Source: a virus. From it: 45,188 nt of DNA. A model generated the notes under the pieces. The model was not told where the DNA came from, made no database searches, and saw nothing but the letters and a program-made list of their open reading frames with translations. The position numbers and the translations under genes are program-made. The stretch lies in IMG/VR virus record IMGVR_UViG_3300021181_000018, positions 1 to 45,188 of that record; one strand, given 5' to 3'. Below, piece by piece: positions 37,055-44,905 of the stretch (its first letter is position 1; the number at the start of each line of letters is the position of its first letter).

Positions 37055-37479
37055 TAGTTAGTCGCAGACGCCTTGCGCTGCTTCTCAACAGCGAGTCCTG
37101 CCGTTACCGGAATATCAGCAAGGGCGATGTTATTGCGCTTCTGGTCCGCATGGAGTTGCGCTTGGACGTGCGTATGCGTCGGCTTCTCGGTCCATCCCGC
37201 GGCAAGCGCCGCTTCGAGATTCGCTTCATCCTTGCAGACCTGAATGCGTCCATCCTTGTGATAGAGAGACTTCGGGAAAGGCTGCCACGGCGGAGGGACA
37301 GGACCTTGATAATCCGGCGTCGCGCCAATCGTCATCACGCGCATCTTCGCCTCGCGTTCAGGCACTCCCTGTTCGATCATCAGCCGCATGTGGCCCTTCT
37401 GCTGTTCGCTCAGGCGCGCATCGTCGGCCTGCATCGTCTCCCAAAACTGCTGCATCATCGCCTGCTGCTTTGCATCCAT
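37054..37479 (-). CDS. Hypothetical virion-module protein (141 aa)
   Basis: ATG 37479 with GAGGAG about eight bases upstream. A Gln/Met-rich helical N-terminal third (MDAKQQAMMQQFW...), a Pro-rich middle and a K-D-G-R-I-Q-V-C-K-D-E-A-N-L-E-A-A-L-A-A-G-type segment seen in phage proteins near head-completion genes. It may help capsid assembly; no confident role. Confidence 0.65.
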   Translation of the reverse strand: MDAKQQAMMQQFWETMQADDARLSEQQKGHMRLMIEQGVPEREAKMRVMTIGATPDYQGPVPPPWQPFPKSLYHKDGRIQVCKDEANLEAALAAGWTEKPTHTHVQAQLHADQKRNNIALADIPVTAGLAVEKQRKASATN

Positions 37480-37536
37480 ATGGTTTCTCCTCTTTCAGTA
37501 CTGCGCCATCGGTGTAGCGAAAATCCGGCTTCATGT

Positions 37537-37947
37537 TTAGGTGAAGCTGGTGACTCCGACTTGTCCCACAGCCTGCCAGTTTCCCTGATACGCCCGCAGC
37601 TGAACGCTTGCGCCAAGATTCGCCGTCAGAGTGACGACGGTTTTCAGTGCCGAAGCTCCGCCAGTCTGAATACAGGTGGTCGGGCAGGTGATCGTGTGGG
37701 CGTTGGCGGTGTTTGAAACGAACACAAGCGTCAGGCCGTCATCAGCGCCAGCAATTGGCTGAAAAAGAGTGATGGCGTCAACGCCTGCGCGATTAATCAG
37801 ATAATTTCCGCCTACATGATTCGTGATGGCATCGGCGGATCCGGACAAAACTGTAATCGGTCCCTGATACGGGTCTGTATCAATCAAATCCTGCTGGCAA
37901 TCGCCGCTATAGGCTCCGCCTGCATGTTGTCCAATTCCACGCGACAT
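37537..37947 (-). CDS. Probable minor head/decoration protein
   Basis: 136 residues, ATG 37947 with AAGGAG. Beta-rich (QGPITVLSGSADAI, GVDAITLFQPIAGA, TLTANLGASVQLRAY) like small phage trimeric decoration or collar proteins. It has three Cys (one near residue 17, two in an ITCPTTC pair) and no signal peptide, in contrast to the neighbouring exported gene. Confidence 0.6.
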   Translation of the reverse strand: MSRGIGQHAGGAYSGDCQQDLIDTDPYQGPITVLSGSADAITNHVGGNYLINRAGVDAITLFQPIAGADDGLTLVFVSNTANAHTITCPTTCIQTGGASALKTVVTLTANLGASVQLRAYQGNWQAVGQVGVTSFT

Positions 37948-38010
37948 AAAATCTCCTTAGAAAAAGTGAGGGAGCGCCGGAACCGCACGCTCCCCTTGGT
38001 TTAACCTAGG

Positions 38011-38883
38011 TTACGGGGCCTGATACCACTTGCCATCAGCTCCGTTCCAAACCCAACATTGCTCGACGCCCACGATCGCTGTGGTTGCCGCACCGATGTT
38101 GTTCGTTGCCGTGGTGGTGAAGATTCCGGTCGGGATGACGCAGAACTCACCGCCCACCTGGTTATTGGCCGTTGCCGCCCCGTTCAAGCCAATATTCCCC
38201 TTGCCTGCGAAGGTGAAGGATGTAATGGCGTTGGTGCCCGAAATCTTCGATACCGGGCCGGGTATGGCTTGCGCCCCCGCAGCAGATGCGACAGTGGAAA
38301 AGCTGGACCCCAAAGGAAGCAGCGGGTTATTGAAACCCGGAGTCCAAACTAGCGCTGTGGGATTGCAATACCACTGCGCCCCGCTTTTGATGTTGACCCA
38401 CGGAGAGACGAGCACGTTGTTCAGGACGCAGGGCGTGTTGCTGATATAGCCCGGTGAGCCCGGTGTGCCGCCTGGATCAAAATCGTAAAAATAAAACGGG
38501 TTTCCGAACAGGACCATAGCCCCCGAAGAATGCGGAGAGGCTACCGTTCCGCTCGCGCCACGTACCACTGTGAGCGTAGTGCCGTTCACCGCCACCACAT
38601 ACATCAGCTCTCGGTCAATGTAGACCGCCGTTTGCGATGGCTGCGATGCCACAACACCGAGGTTCGGGTTGAGCCCAACGATACCCGTTGCGCTCGCCAC
38701 GGAAATCGTGGTTGGCGCGGGAGTCAGCGGAGTATTTCCCTGTCCCAAGATGTTGCCGAGGACAGCCGCCGATAGGGTCGTTTGGCCGAGATAGTTCTGC
38801 TGTGCGAGTGAAAGTGAAGGAACACACAGCAACGCGAGTGAAACGGCGAGGTACTTCAGTGTGTTTTTCATGTTTACGCGCAT
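38011..38883 (-). CDS. Secreted structural-like protein next to the coat gene
   Basis: 290 residues from ATG 38883, with GAGG upstream, overlapping the coat gene by ten bases; an ATG at 38871 gives the same signal peptide minus four residues. Signal peptide with S-L-A|Q cleavage at about 27. The mature protein is beta-rich with a RGASGTVASPHSSG region like phage collar/decoration proteins and four Cys. A Sec signal on a gene fused by overlap to the major coat gene is unexpected. Confidence 0.72.
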   Translation of the reverse strand: MRVNMKNTLKYLAVSLALLCVPSLSLAQQNYLGQTTLSAAVLGNILGQGNTPLTPAPTTISVASATGIVGLNPNLGVVASQPSQTAVYIDRELMYVVAVNGTTLTVVRGASGTVASPHSSGAMVLFGNPFYFYDFDPGGTPGSPGYISNTPCVLNNVLVSPWVNIKSGAQWYCNPTALVWTPGFNNPLLPLGSSFSTVASAAGAQAIPGPVSKISGTNAITSFTFAGKGNIGLNGAATANNQVGGEFCVIPTGIFTTTATNNIGAATTAIVGVEQCWVWNGADGKWYQAP

Positions 38884-40124
38884 AGAATCCTCACAGCGCA
38901 ATTGTCGGGATAGAGGTTGCCGAAACCGATTACGGTATCCCAACGATTGACCATTTTTGATTGGATTGGGTCAAACATGCGGACGAAGCGGATCGGGATT
39001 CCGGTCTGCTTGTCGCGCGCCTGACTCGTCAGTTCAGTTGCTTTCGGAGACTCGAGCTTTACGCCGACCAGAGCAAAAGCATCGCGGTGAATTGCGAGGG
39101 CTTGTGCGCCGGATTTGCCAGAAGGCGACGTGGTGCCGGGATACAGCGTCATAAGCGCTGAGTTCGCAGGCAACGCGTCAACGTTCTGGTATTGGCTGCC
39201 GGGTCCGAAGATTGCCGGAGAGATGCTGATTGCGTCATTGCCGCCGCCAGTTCCAACGAAAGGCGCGGTGACAACGAACTGCTTCGGCACCAGAGACACG
39301 TACCGGCGAGTCATCGGGTTGACCTCGTTTACGTTGGCAATCGAGAAAACGTCGCCAGCGTTGTAGGTGTCACCCGCGGTGTTCGCCACAAGCAAACTCG
39401 TTCCGGATTGCGCGCCGGCCGTTGCCGATGTCGTGTTGTTAGCGGGCGTCTGCCAGTTACCGGCAGTTGCGCGCCACAGCGACATAGACTCGTACCAGTC
39501 AAATCCCCACAGCTTGCCGAGAGAGCCTTCCTTGTATTGCTCGGAAATCTCGCTCGTTGGGTTGAACAGGGACTGCAAGGCCGGAACCAACGCAGTGTTT
39601 ACCTGCGGAGGCACGATCATGCCCTTTTCACCGCCCGGAGGACACGCAAGCTCAATCAAGCGCTGCCGAGCCTGCATGAACGTAGTGGCGGAGTTTGGGT
39701 CAACGCCAAGCTGTCCGACGATGTTGTTGGCGTTCTGATACGCGAAGAGGGCGGCGCGGGTGTCAATTTCCTGGGCGATCTGGGCCATTGCTGGCTCCAG
39801 GTATTGCTTGGAAATCTCTTCCTTGCTGCGCTCCATCAGCAGTGCGGCCTCGAATGAATCCCACTCGAAGTCCACGCCGAAAATCTGGTTGCAAGTTACG
39901 GTGGTGTTGATCCGGTTGATGGGCTGCGGCGAATAGCCGAGTCCTTCGCGGATCAGAAACCGTTGGGGTAGCTTGACGCGAACTACTTCGCCAATTGGAA
40001 ACTCCCGGTCAAACTCTTTGTTGTAGTCAGTGTTGAAAAACTGAGCAACTTCGAGCTTGTTAATTAGTAACCGGAGAGCTTCCTCGCAGACCCAATCGGG
40101 AAAGATGAATTGGTTGGCTGCCAC
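38874..40124 (-). CDS. Major capsid protein, P22 coat (gp5) type
   Basis: 416 residues, GTG 40124 with GGGAG upstream. The N-terminal arm (FIFPDWVCEEALRLLINKL), then a K-L-P-Q-R-F block, a later EPAMAQIAQEIDTRAALFAYQ helix and a C-terminal insertion-like beta segment match P22-type HK97-fold coat proteins. It self-assembles on scaffold around the portal. The preceding gene is the scaffold, as expected. Confidence 0.82.
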   Translation of the reverse strand: MAANQFIFPDWVCEEALRLLINKLEVAQFFNTDYNKEFDREFPIGEVVRVKLPQRFLIREGLGYSPQPINRINTTVTCNQIFGVDFEWDSFEAALLMERSKEEISKQYLEPAMAQIAQEIDTRAALFAYQNANNIVGQLGVDPNSATTFMQARQRLIELACPPGGEKGMIVPPQVNTALVPALQSLFNPTSEISEQYKEGSLGKLWGFDWYESMSLWRATAGNWQTPANNTTSATAGAQSGTSLLVANTAGDTYNAGDVFSIANVNEVNPMTRRYVSLVPKQFVVTAPFVGTGGGNDAISISPAIFGPGSQYQNVDALPANSALMTLYPGTTSPSGKSGAQALAIHRDAFALVGVKLESPKATELTSQARDKQTGIPIRFVRMFDPIQSKMVNRWDTVIGFGNLYPDNCAVRILCA

Positions 40125-40127
40125 GGG

Positions 40128-41162
40128 TTATCTCCCTCGTGATTTGCGGGCGGCGATGTCGCGGTCATTCATGATCTTGCGATAACCCTCTTGATCGCCC
40201 CGCTTCAAGGCAGCAAGCGCCGGATCACCACTCGGGGAAGTTCCTTTGCTGCCGACTTCCGAGGGAGGCTTGCGGGCTGCTGTCACTTCTTTCGTGGGAG
40301 GCTCTGCTTCAGGCTCTGCTTTTCCGAGTTCCTGCTGCATGGCAGTTTCAAGGGCTTCGAGTTCCTTGAACTGTTGGCGTGCAGGCAAGGCAATGATGCG
40401 TTCCAGGTCAGCCCGTTTCAGGCTGAAATAGCGGAACAAATGGGCGGCGGTTTCAGGCTCAGAATCCCGGATAAAGCGTTCCACCGGGTCATGCTGATAG
40501 ATGGGGAGATTGCTTTCGGTGATGGCCTTTTTCCAGCCATCCTCACCGTAAATCTCCCTACCCTTTTCCGTGATTTTCGCCCATGCGTCATTGACCGCTT
40601 TGTTTTTCTCGTTGAGCAGAGTCTGTTGCTTATCGAAATTGGCTTTGGCGTCATCGAAGGCTTGCTTTTTCGCGGGATACGTCAGCAGTTCGTCCTCATA
40701 CTTCTCCATCGCCGTTTCCCATTCAGGCACATCTTTGAATTCTGCGAGTTTGGGTCGCTTGGGACGTTCGGGTGGTTGAGGTCCGCTGCTGGGTGCGGCT
40801 AACGAGGCCGCTGTTTTCTCGTCTTTTGGTGCTTCCGTTGTTTTGCCAGCCTTGAGTTCTGCCAGTTCTTTTTCGAGTTTGTCGGCCTTTGCAGCCTTTT
40901 CCCGGAGTTCCTTCCAATTGCGCTCCTGGTCGGGCTTGCGTCGTGCGGTCCCTGATTCCGCATTCTTCTCGACTGCGGATTTCTCCGCGTCAACAGGTTT
41001 CGGGGTTGCCGATTCCCCGGCTTTCGGCTTAATTTCCTCGTCACCCGGGCGAACGCCAGTGCGAATCCACTTATCGCGTTGCTCGGTTGTGTAATTCTCA
41101 ACTTCGACGTGCTGGGTTTCTTCTGCAACCGCTGGCGGGGCGGTTACGGTTTGATCAGCCAT
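40128..41162 (-). CDS. Scaffolding protein
   Basis: 344 residues, ATG 41162 with GGTGG. Highly charged, helical, rich in Lys, Glu and Ala; no Cys; a Pro-rich hinge near 125-145; a C-terminal basic helix (KRGDQEGYRKIMNDRDIAARKSRGR region), the usual coat-binding end. Position between portal and coat and the composition are typical of P22-like scaffolds. Confidence 0.75.
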   Translation of the reverse strand: MADQTVTAPPAVAEETQHVEVENYTTEQRDKWIRTGVRPGDEEIKPKAGESATPKPVDAEKSAVEKNAESGTARRKPDQERNWKELREKAAKADKLEKELAELKAGKTTEAPKDEKTAASLAAPSSGPQPPERPKRPKLAEFKDVPEWETAMEKYEDELLTYPAKKQAFDDAKANFDKQQTLLNEKNKAVNDAWAKITEKGREIYGEDGWKKAITESNLPIYQHDPVERFIRDSEPETAAHLFRYFSLKRADLERIIALPARQQFKELEALETAMQQELGKAEPEAEPPTKEVTAARKPPSEVGSKGTSPSGDPALAALKRGDQEGYRKIMNDRDIAARKSRGR

Positions 41163-41329
41163 TTAATTTCCACCTTTTGCGATAGGTTCACCGTGCTACC
41201 GCCCACGAGTCTGTGAAATTCTGTTGAGCGCTCCACTGAGGACGCAGGCACAAGCGGCTGCCACCACATCCAGCCGTTTTCGTAGTGAATTCGCAGAACC
41301 GCATCTACTGGATGGTCACTGATTAGCAC
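41144..41329 (-). CDS. Small protein between portal and scaffold (61 aa)
   Basis: GTG 41329 with CGGAG five bases upstream, overlapping the portal end by 14 bases and the scaffold start by 19. A Trp-rich segment (GWMWWQPLVP) near residue 20 and a Lys-rich end. The overlaps and ribosome-binding site support translation. Role unknown. Confidence 0.6.
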   Translation of the reverse strand: MLISDHPVDAVLRIHYENGWMWWQPLVPASSVERSTEFHRLVGGSTVNLSQKVEIKWLIKP

Positions 41330-43520
41330 TGGGCTCCGGTTGCGGCTGTAAGGCTGCGGCAGTCACTTGCTGCTCTTGGGCCTGCCCATGATCTTGTGCG
41401 GATTGATTGGATTGCGTCTGCGCTGCGGTAGCGGCTTGGTCCTTCTCGTGTGCATGCTGATTGGCCTGCAATGCCGCCTCGGCCGCGGCGCCGTGCGTTT
41501 CCTTCCAGTATTCCGCGAACATTTCCATGCGCTCGGAGAGGTTCTGCTGCATCGTGGTCGTGTTGGCGATGAGAACCTTTACGTCATTGTTGATGGCTGC
41601 CAATTTCAGCGCATACTCGTTGTCAATGACCTTGCCCGCTTTTTCGAGGCGCAGCTTGCCGAGCTCTTCCTGCATCTTCTGCATCAGCTCTTGCTGTTGC
41701 TGCATTGCCTGAGCCTGCTGCATCTGCTGTTGCTGCTGCGCGGCCTGATCGGGCGGTGGAGAAATGACATCCGCGATCTCATCGCCGATTGGCCCTAGCT
41801 GCTTCATCTTGATTGCGAGGGCAAGAATCTTTGCCATTTGTGGAGGCGGAATCGGGAGCGTGGTGAGGTTCGTAATCAGCGTGTCAACAAATGCCGAAAC
41901 CGCATCGCGCTGACTGTCTTCGCTCGGCCCAACCGATATCGTGACGCCATGCTCGCCAGTTTTGGCGTCCCACACATCAGGATCGCCAGCCTTATTGGTG
42001 GCGGTCGGGTCATTCACGGCGATTGATTGATGCGTGCCATCCGGCTTGCGAATTCCAACTTCCCGCTTCGTGTCATAGACAAAGGGAATCCACGCATCCA
42101 AAATCCGTCCCGTATGCTCAAGGAACGTGTTGTAGTTGTCGATGAAGTGGAATGTGCCTTGATCTTCCTGTGCGTCAATCTGCTTCAAGGCCACGCCTGA
42201 TTTCTCATTCATCCGCTGCGCCTGCGTCGGCAACACGCTTCCACTCATGGCGGTCTGAATGGCGCGCCGCGCAGCTTCGCAGGCCACTTCATAGCTCTGG
42301 AAGTTCGGTGTGAATTGCGGGCGAGTCGGCAGTGGCAGGACTGTCGTGCCTGTCTGGTCTAAAACCGGCTCAACTTCGAGGTACGCGCGCGGAACCTTGT
42401 TGACCGTGGCCCATGCTTCCTTGTCGGAGGGGTTGATTTGTCCCTTATAGACTAGGAATGGGCTCTTGGGCGTCATTCCAGCCTCTTCCGCTTCCTGCGA
42501 GCGATAGAAGCAATACGCCATGAATGGATCGCGGGCCATGCGGACAAGAGAAATCAACTTGCGCTTGGCTCCGCCACCGTCATCTACCCAGATTTCCTTG
42601 CCAAACACTGGAATCAGAGGAATCCAGGGAATTTCAATCTGCGTTTCGTCAAGAATCTCGACGCCGTTCGTGATGTATTGCGTTACGACTCGCTTATCAA
42701 CGCTGCGGTTGTCATCTGCCTTGGCAATGTCGAATCCTGCCGGCAACTCGTCCTCGAAATAAGCAGTTGCGCCCTCTTCGCCGCCCTTGAACAGCAGCAA
42801 TTTCTTTTTCTCGATACGGACCTTCCAATACTCCGCAACCTGAATCTGATTATCCCAAATCCACTGCTGCGCCAGGCCGCGGTCATCATCGGTGAAGGCT
42901 GTTTTCTCTGCATTCGGATAGTCACGCTTGAAGTCCTCAATCCGCATGATGTCAGTGACAAAAGCGCCCATCATGTCGGAGGCGTCCATTTCCTTATAAT
43001 TCGGGTCAATCACCACTGAATCAGGGTTGGGAATACGGCCGATGTAAAGTTCCTGATTGAATGAGTCCGTGCTGGCAGTCGTCGCAACCGAGGTCACATA
43101 CCGCTTGCCGACGCGCGCCCAGCCATATGAACGCTCGACGCCGCCCTGAAACGCCGTCGTGAATGCCTGTTGCGCGCGGGAGTTGTACTCAATCTCTCGA
43201 ATCAGGTTGCCGCGGAACTCTGCCGTCCGGTCATTTGCGCCATTACCTTTCGGGTTGACTTGGATTGCGCGGGGATTTTGTTTCGGGTCATTCAGTAGCT
43301 TGTTGATGTAGGGGTTTAGCTCGTCCCACGTCATGCACGGACGGTCGTTATCCTCGCGCAGCTTGCGATCTTTTGGATCCCACGGATCGCCGGCGATGTA
43401 TTGCATGTCCGTGCGGGCTTCCTCACGGATTTCTCGCCATGCTTCGAGGTAATACTTATAATTCTCTCGAATCTCATGCAGCAGGTCGGAATCCGCTGCG
43501 TTGTCCCGGTTCTTAGCCAC
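41316..43520 (-). CDS. Portal protein, P22 type
   Basis: 734 residues from GTG 43520, nested in the end of the previous gene; the ~89 codons above the GTG are antisense-like and lack a start signal. The N terminus has LLHEIRENYKYYLEAWREIR, then GDPWDPKDRK and a long alpha/beta stem; the C-terminal ~200 residues are Gln-rich coiled coil forming the barrel, a hallmark of P22-like portals. Twelve copies form the vertex for packaging and ejection. Confidence 0.85.
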   Translation of the reverse strand: MAKNRDNAADSDLLHEIRENYKYYLEAWREIREEARTDMQYIAGDPWDPKDRKLREDNDRPCMTWDELNPYINKLLNDPKQNPRAIQVNPKGNGANDRTAEFRGNLIREIEYNSRAQQAFTTAFQGGVERSYGWARVGKRYVTSVATTASTDSFNQELYIGRIPNPDSVVIDPNYKEMDASDMMGAFVTDIMRIEDFKRDYPNAEKTAFTDDDRGLAQQWIWDNQIQVAEYWKVRIEKKKLLLFKGGEEGATAYFEDELPAGFDIAKADDNRSVDKRVVTQYITNGVEILDETQIEIPWIPLIPVFGKEIWVDDGGGAKRKLISLVRMARDPFMAYCFYRSQEAEEAGMTPKSPFLVYKGQINPSDKEAWATVNKVPRAYLEVEPVLDQTGTTVLPLPTRPQFTPNFQSYEVACEAARRAIQTAMSGSVLPTQAQRMNEKSGVALKQIDAQEDQGTFHFIDNYNTFLEHTGRILDAWIPFVYDTKREVGIRKPDGTHQSIAVNDPTATNKAGDPDVWDAKTGEHGVTISVGPSEDSQRDAVSAFVDTLITNLTTLPIPPPQMAKILALAIKMKQLGPIGDEIADVISPPPDQAAQQQQQMQQAQAMQQQQELMQKMQEELGKLRLEKAGKVIDNEYALKLAAINNDVKVLIANTTTMQQNLSERMEMFAEYWKETHGAAAEAALQANQHAHEKDQAATAAQTQSNQSAQDHGQAQEQQVTAAALQPQPEPSANQ

Positions 43521-43761
43521 GCTTTTTCTTGGGTCTCCCGAAATGCTTGCGAAAATCGTAGGTGCTGGAGCTGGATTCCATAGAGACTTTCTTGCGCTGG
43601 CGCGCGTCAATCTTCGCTCGCGGCCCGCTAGTGCTGTGCTTAACCTTGTGCTCGCTGCCGCCAACCACCACATCCGCTGCCGTGAAGGGGATACCGTGCA
43701 TGTGCCGATAAGCAAGGTTCTTGCGATAAGCCTCTTTGGATTTGAACTTATCAACTGGCAT
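43513..43761 (-). CDS. Small basic protein before the portal gene (82 aa)
   Basis: ATG 43761. The pattern S-K-E-A-Y-R-K-N-L-A-Y-R-H-M-H-G near residues 8-23 and a very basic C terminus (FRKHFGRPKKKRG) recall small phage proteins found next to portal genes. It overlaps the portal start by eight bases. No Shine-Dalgarno is visible. Function unknown; possibly DNA binding. Confidence 0.65.
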   Translation of the reverse strand: MPVDKFKSKEAYRKNLAYRHMHGIPFTAADVVVGGSEHKVKHSTSGPRAKIDARQRKKVSMESSSSTYDFRKHFGRPKKKRG

Positions 43762-43870
43762 CGGAAAGTTTCGGGGCTTCCTTGCAAGATGCCATCTTTA
43801 TACCCACTTCAAAGGAGTCCACTGTGCGAAAAGACCCGCCTATCGCACCCCTCTCATTGCAAGGCTGCAT
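43751..43870 (-). CDS. Possible small protein (39 aa)
   Basis: ATG 43870 lies two bases after the upstream stop and the ORF overlaps the next start by 11 bases, filling what would be a 110-base gap. No good Shine-Dalgarno. The sequence (SFRTVDSFEVGIKMASCKEA) looks moderately protein-like. The only support is spacing. Confidence 0.4.
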   Translation of the reverse strand: MQPCNERGAIGGSFRTVDSFEVGIKMASCKEAPKLSDAS

Positions 43871-43871
43871 C

Positions 43872-44180
43872 CTAAGAATCGATCTCATCGTTCGCGCTGT
43901 CATGGGCTGCGGCCAAATCATGTTCCGATTCCGCGTCGCCAATCTCTGCCAAACCGCCGTGCCCCAAATGCTGCGCCAAGTGCGCCACAATCGTGTGGCC
44001 GTCCTCATGGCTTGAACCAAAGTGGTGAGTTGCCGTCGCCGGCCCGTTCTCCACTGCGTGATGCGAAACAGTCAGGCCACCGCTTTCAGATGGCATCAGC
44101 TGAAGGTGGTGGACTGCGGAAACCTCGGTAGTCGTCTTAATCTTCGGCTGCAGCTTCTTCATCGCGCCATGGCTAGGCAT
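43872..44180 (-). CDS. His/Asp-rich hypothetical phage protein (102 aa)
   Basis: ATG 44180 with AAGGAG eight bases upstream. A basic Lys-rich start, a GGLTVSHHAVENG segment and a long His/Glu/Asp-rich C-terminal half (HFGSSHEDGHTIVAHLAQH). A common phage protein type near portal genes. The many His residues suggest metal binding. Role unknown. Confidence 0.68.
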   Translation of the reverse strand: MPSHGAMKKLQPKIKTTTEVSAVHHLQLMPSESGGLTVSHHAVENGPATATHHFGSSHEDGHTIVAHLAQHLGHGGLAEIGDAESEHDLAAAHDSANDEIDS

Positions 44181-44337
44181 ACTTGCGCTCCTTCTTTTCG
44201 CGGAATCTGACGGGGAAAACTTTGGTCATCATCTTGACGTGGTGCTCGTAGAACAGCGGAGACGTGCGGGCCTTGTAGAGCCATTCGCTAAGGTCTCGTG
44301 CACGGCAGAAAGTCGTTTGAGCTTCCCGCAGATTCAC
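44173..44337 (-). CDS. Small basic helical protein (54 aa)
   Basis: GTG 44337 overlapping the upstream TGA (GTGA); its stop overlaps the next gene by eight bases. Helical with an aromatic middle (LSEWLYKARTSPLFYEHH) and a Lys/Arg-rich C terminus (RFREKKERKYA). The overlaps and composition support a real gene. Unknown function. Confidence 0.62.
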   Translation of the reverse strand: MNLREAQTTFCRARDLSEWLYKARTSPLFYEHHVKMMTKVFPVRFREKKERKYA

Positions 44338-44537
44338 TTGCCGAGAATCCTGTTGGCCTTGCTGCGGATCCGTGCTGCACTTGCCGCTGACAGCTTGCCG
44401 CGCTTGACCATCTGCGTAGCGCGCGCCTTGGCGTTCGCTGCATGACTTCGATCTGGCATCGGGTATTTACGCGAACCGGGCAGGCCGAAAGTGCTGGATT
44501 TCAGCTTGTTGCGGGAGGCTGCTTTGAGCTTTGTCAT
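44334..44537 (-). CDS. Small basic phage protein with Pro-Asp-Arg-Ser-His-Ala motif
   Basis: 67 residues from ATG 44537 (TAATG overlap with the previous gene). The block STFGLPGSRKYPMPDRSHA followed by a helix N-A-K-A-R-A and a basic K-A-N-R-I-L-G-K end is a recurring small phage protein (DUF6582-like) often near head genes. Basic charge suggests binding to packaged DNA or capsid interior; this is inference. Confidence 0.7.
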   Translation of the reverse strand: MTKLKAASRNKLKSSTFGLPGSRKYPMPDRSHAANAKARATQMVKRGKLSAASAARIRSKANRILGK

Positions 44538-44905
44538 TAGTTGAAACTCACCGTCTGATCTGAGGCTGCTACCGTGTCCTGAATGCACAAACCGTTTAGG
44601 AAGCGGGCATCATAAAGCAGGCTTCCTGGTAGAGCTCCTGATGCTGGGAGGGTCAATACCGCGATAACGTTCGTGGAGGGTGTCGCGGTACAGGCGTTCT
44701 TGCCCAAGTCGAAAAGGGTAATCACGCCAGATGCTCCGGCCGTATTGATTGTCAGCGTGTGCAGTATTCCAGAGCCATCCTTGACTGCGGTTGCCGTCGT
44801 GCTGCCAGCCAAGTGCAGATATGAGAAGTTGGTCTGGTCTGCTAGGCACGGAGCATAGGCCATACAGAGCGCAAATATCAGTGCTGCCAGTCGCTTCAAG
44901 ACCAT
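44537..44905 (-). CDS. Secreted decoration-like protein next to terL
   Basis: 122 residues from ATG 44905 with AAGGAG; overlaps the terL stop by ten bases. Signal peptide 1-22 (basic MVLKR, hydrophobic core, C-L-A|D). The mature part is a single beta domain whose TTATAVKDGSGILHTLTIN, GVITLFDLG and F-L-N-G-L-C-I blocks match small phage head-decoration-like proteins that normally lack signals. Two Cys remain in the mature part, suggesting one disulfide. Confidence 0.72.
   Translation of the reverse strand: MVLKRLAALIFALCMAYAPCLADQTNFSYLHLAGSTTATAVKDGSGILHTLTINTAGASGVITLFDLGKNACTATPSTNVIAVLTLPASGALPGSLLYDARFLNGLCIQDTVAASDQTVSFN

Noticed and set aside
41316-43787. Longer portal reading from 43787
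   Set aside because: The extra ~89 residues overlap two well-formed small genes and have atypical composition; the GTG at 43520 fits the portal start.
43824-44015. Plus-strand GTG with a very strong AAAGGAG site, opening a 63-codon frame
   Set aside because: It is antisense to the well-supported 102-residue minus gene (43872-44180); the signal arises by chance from Lys/Glu-rich coding sequence.
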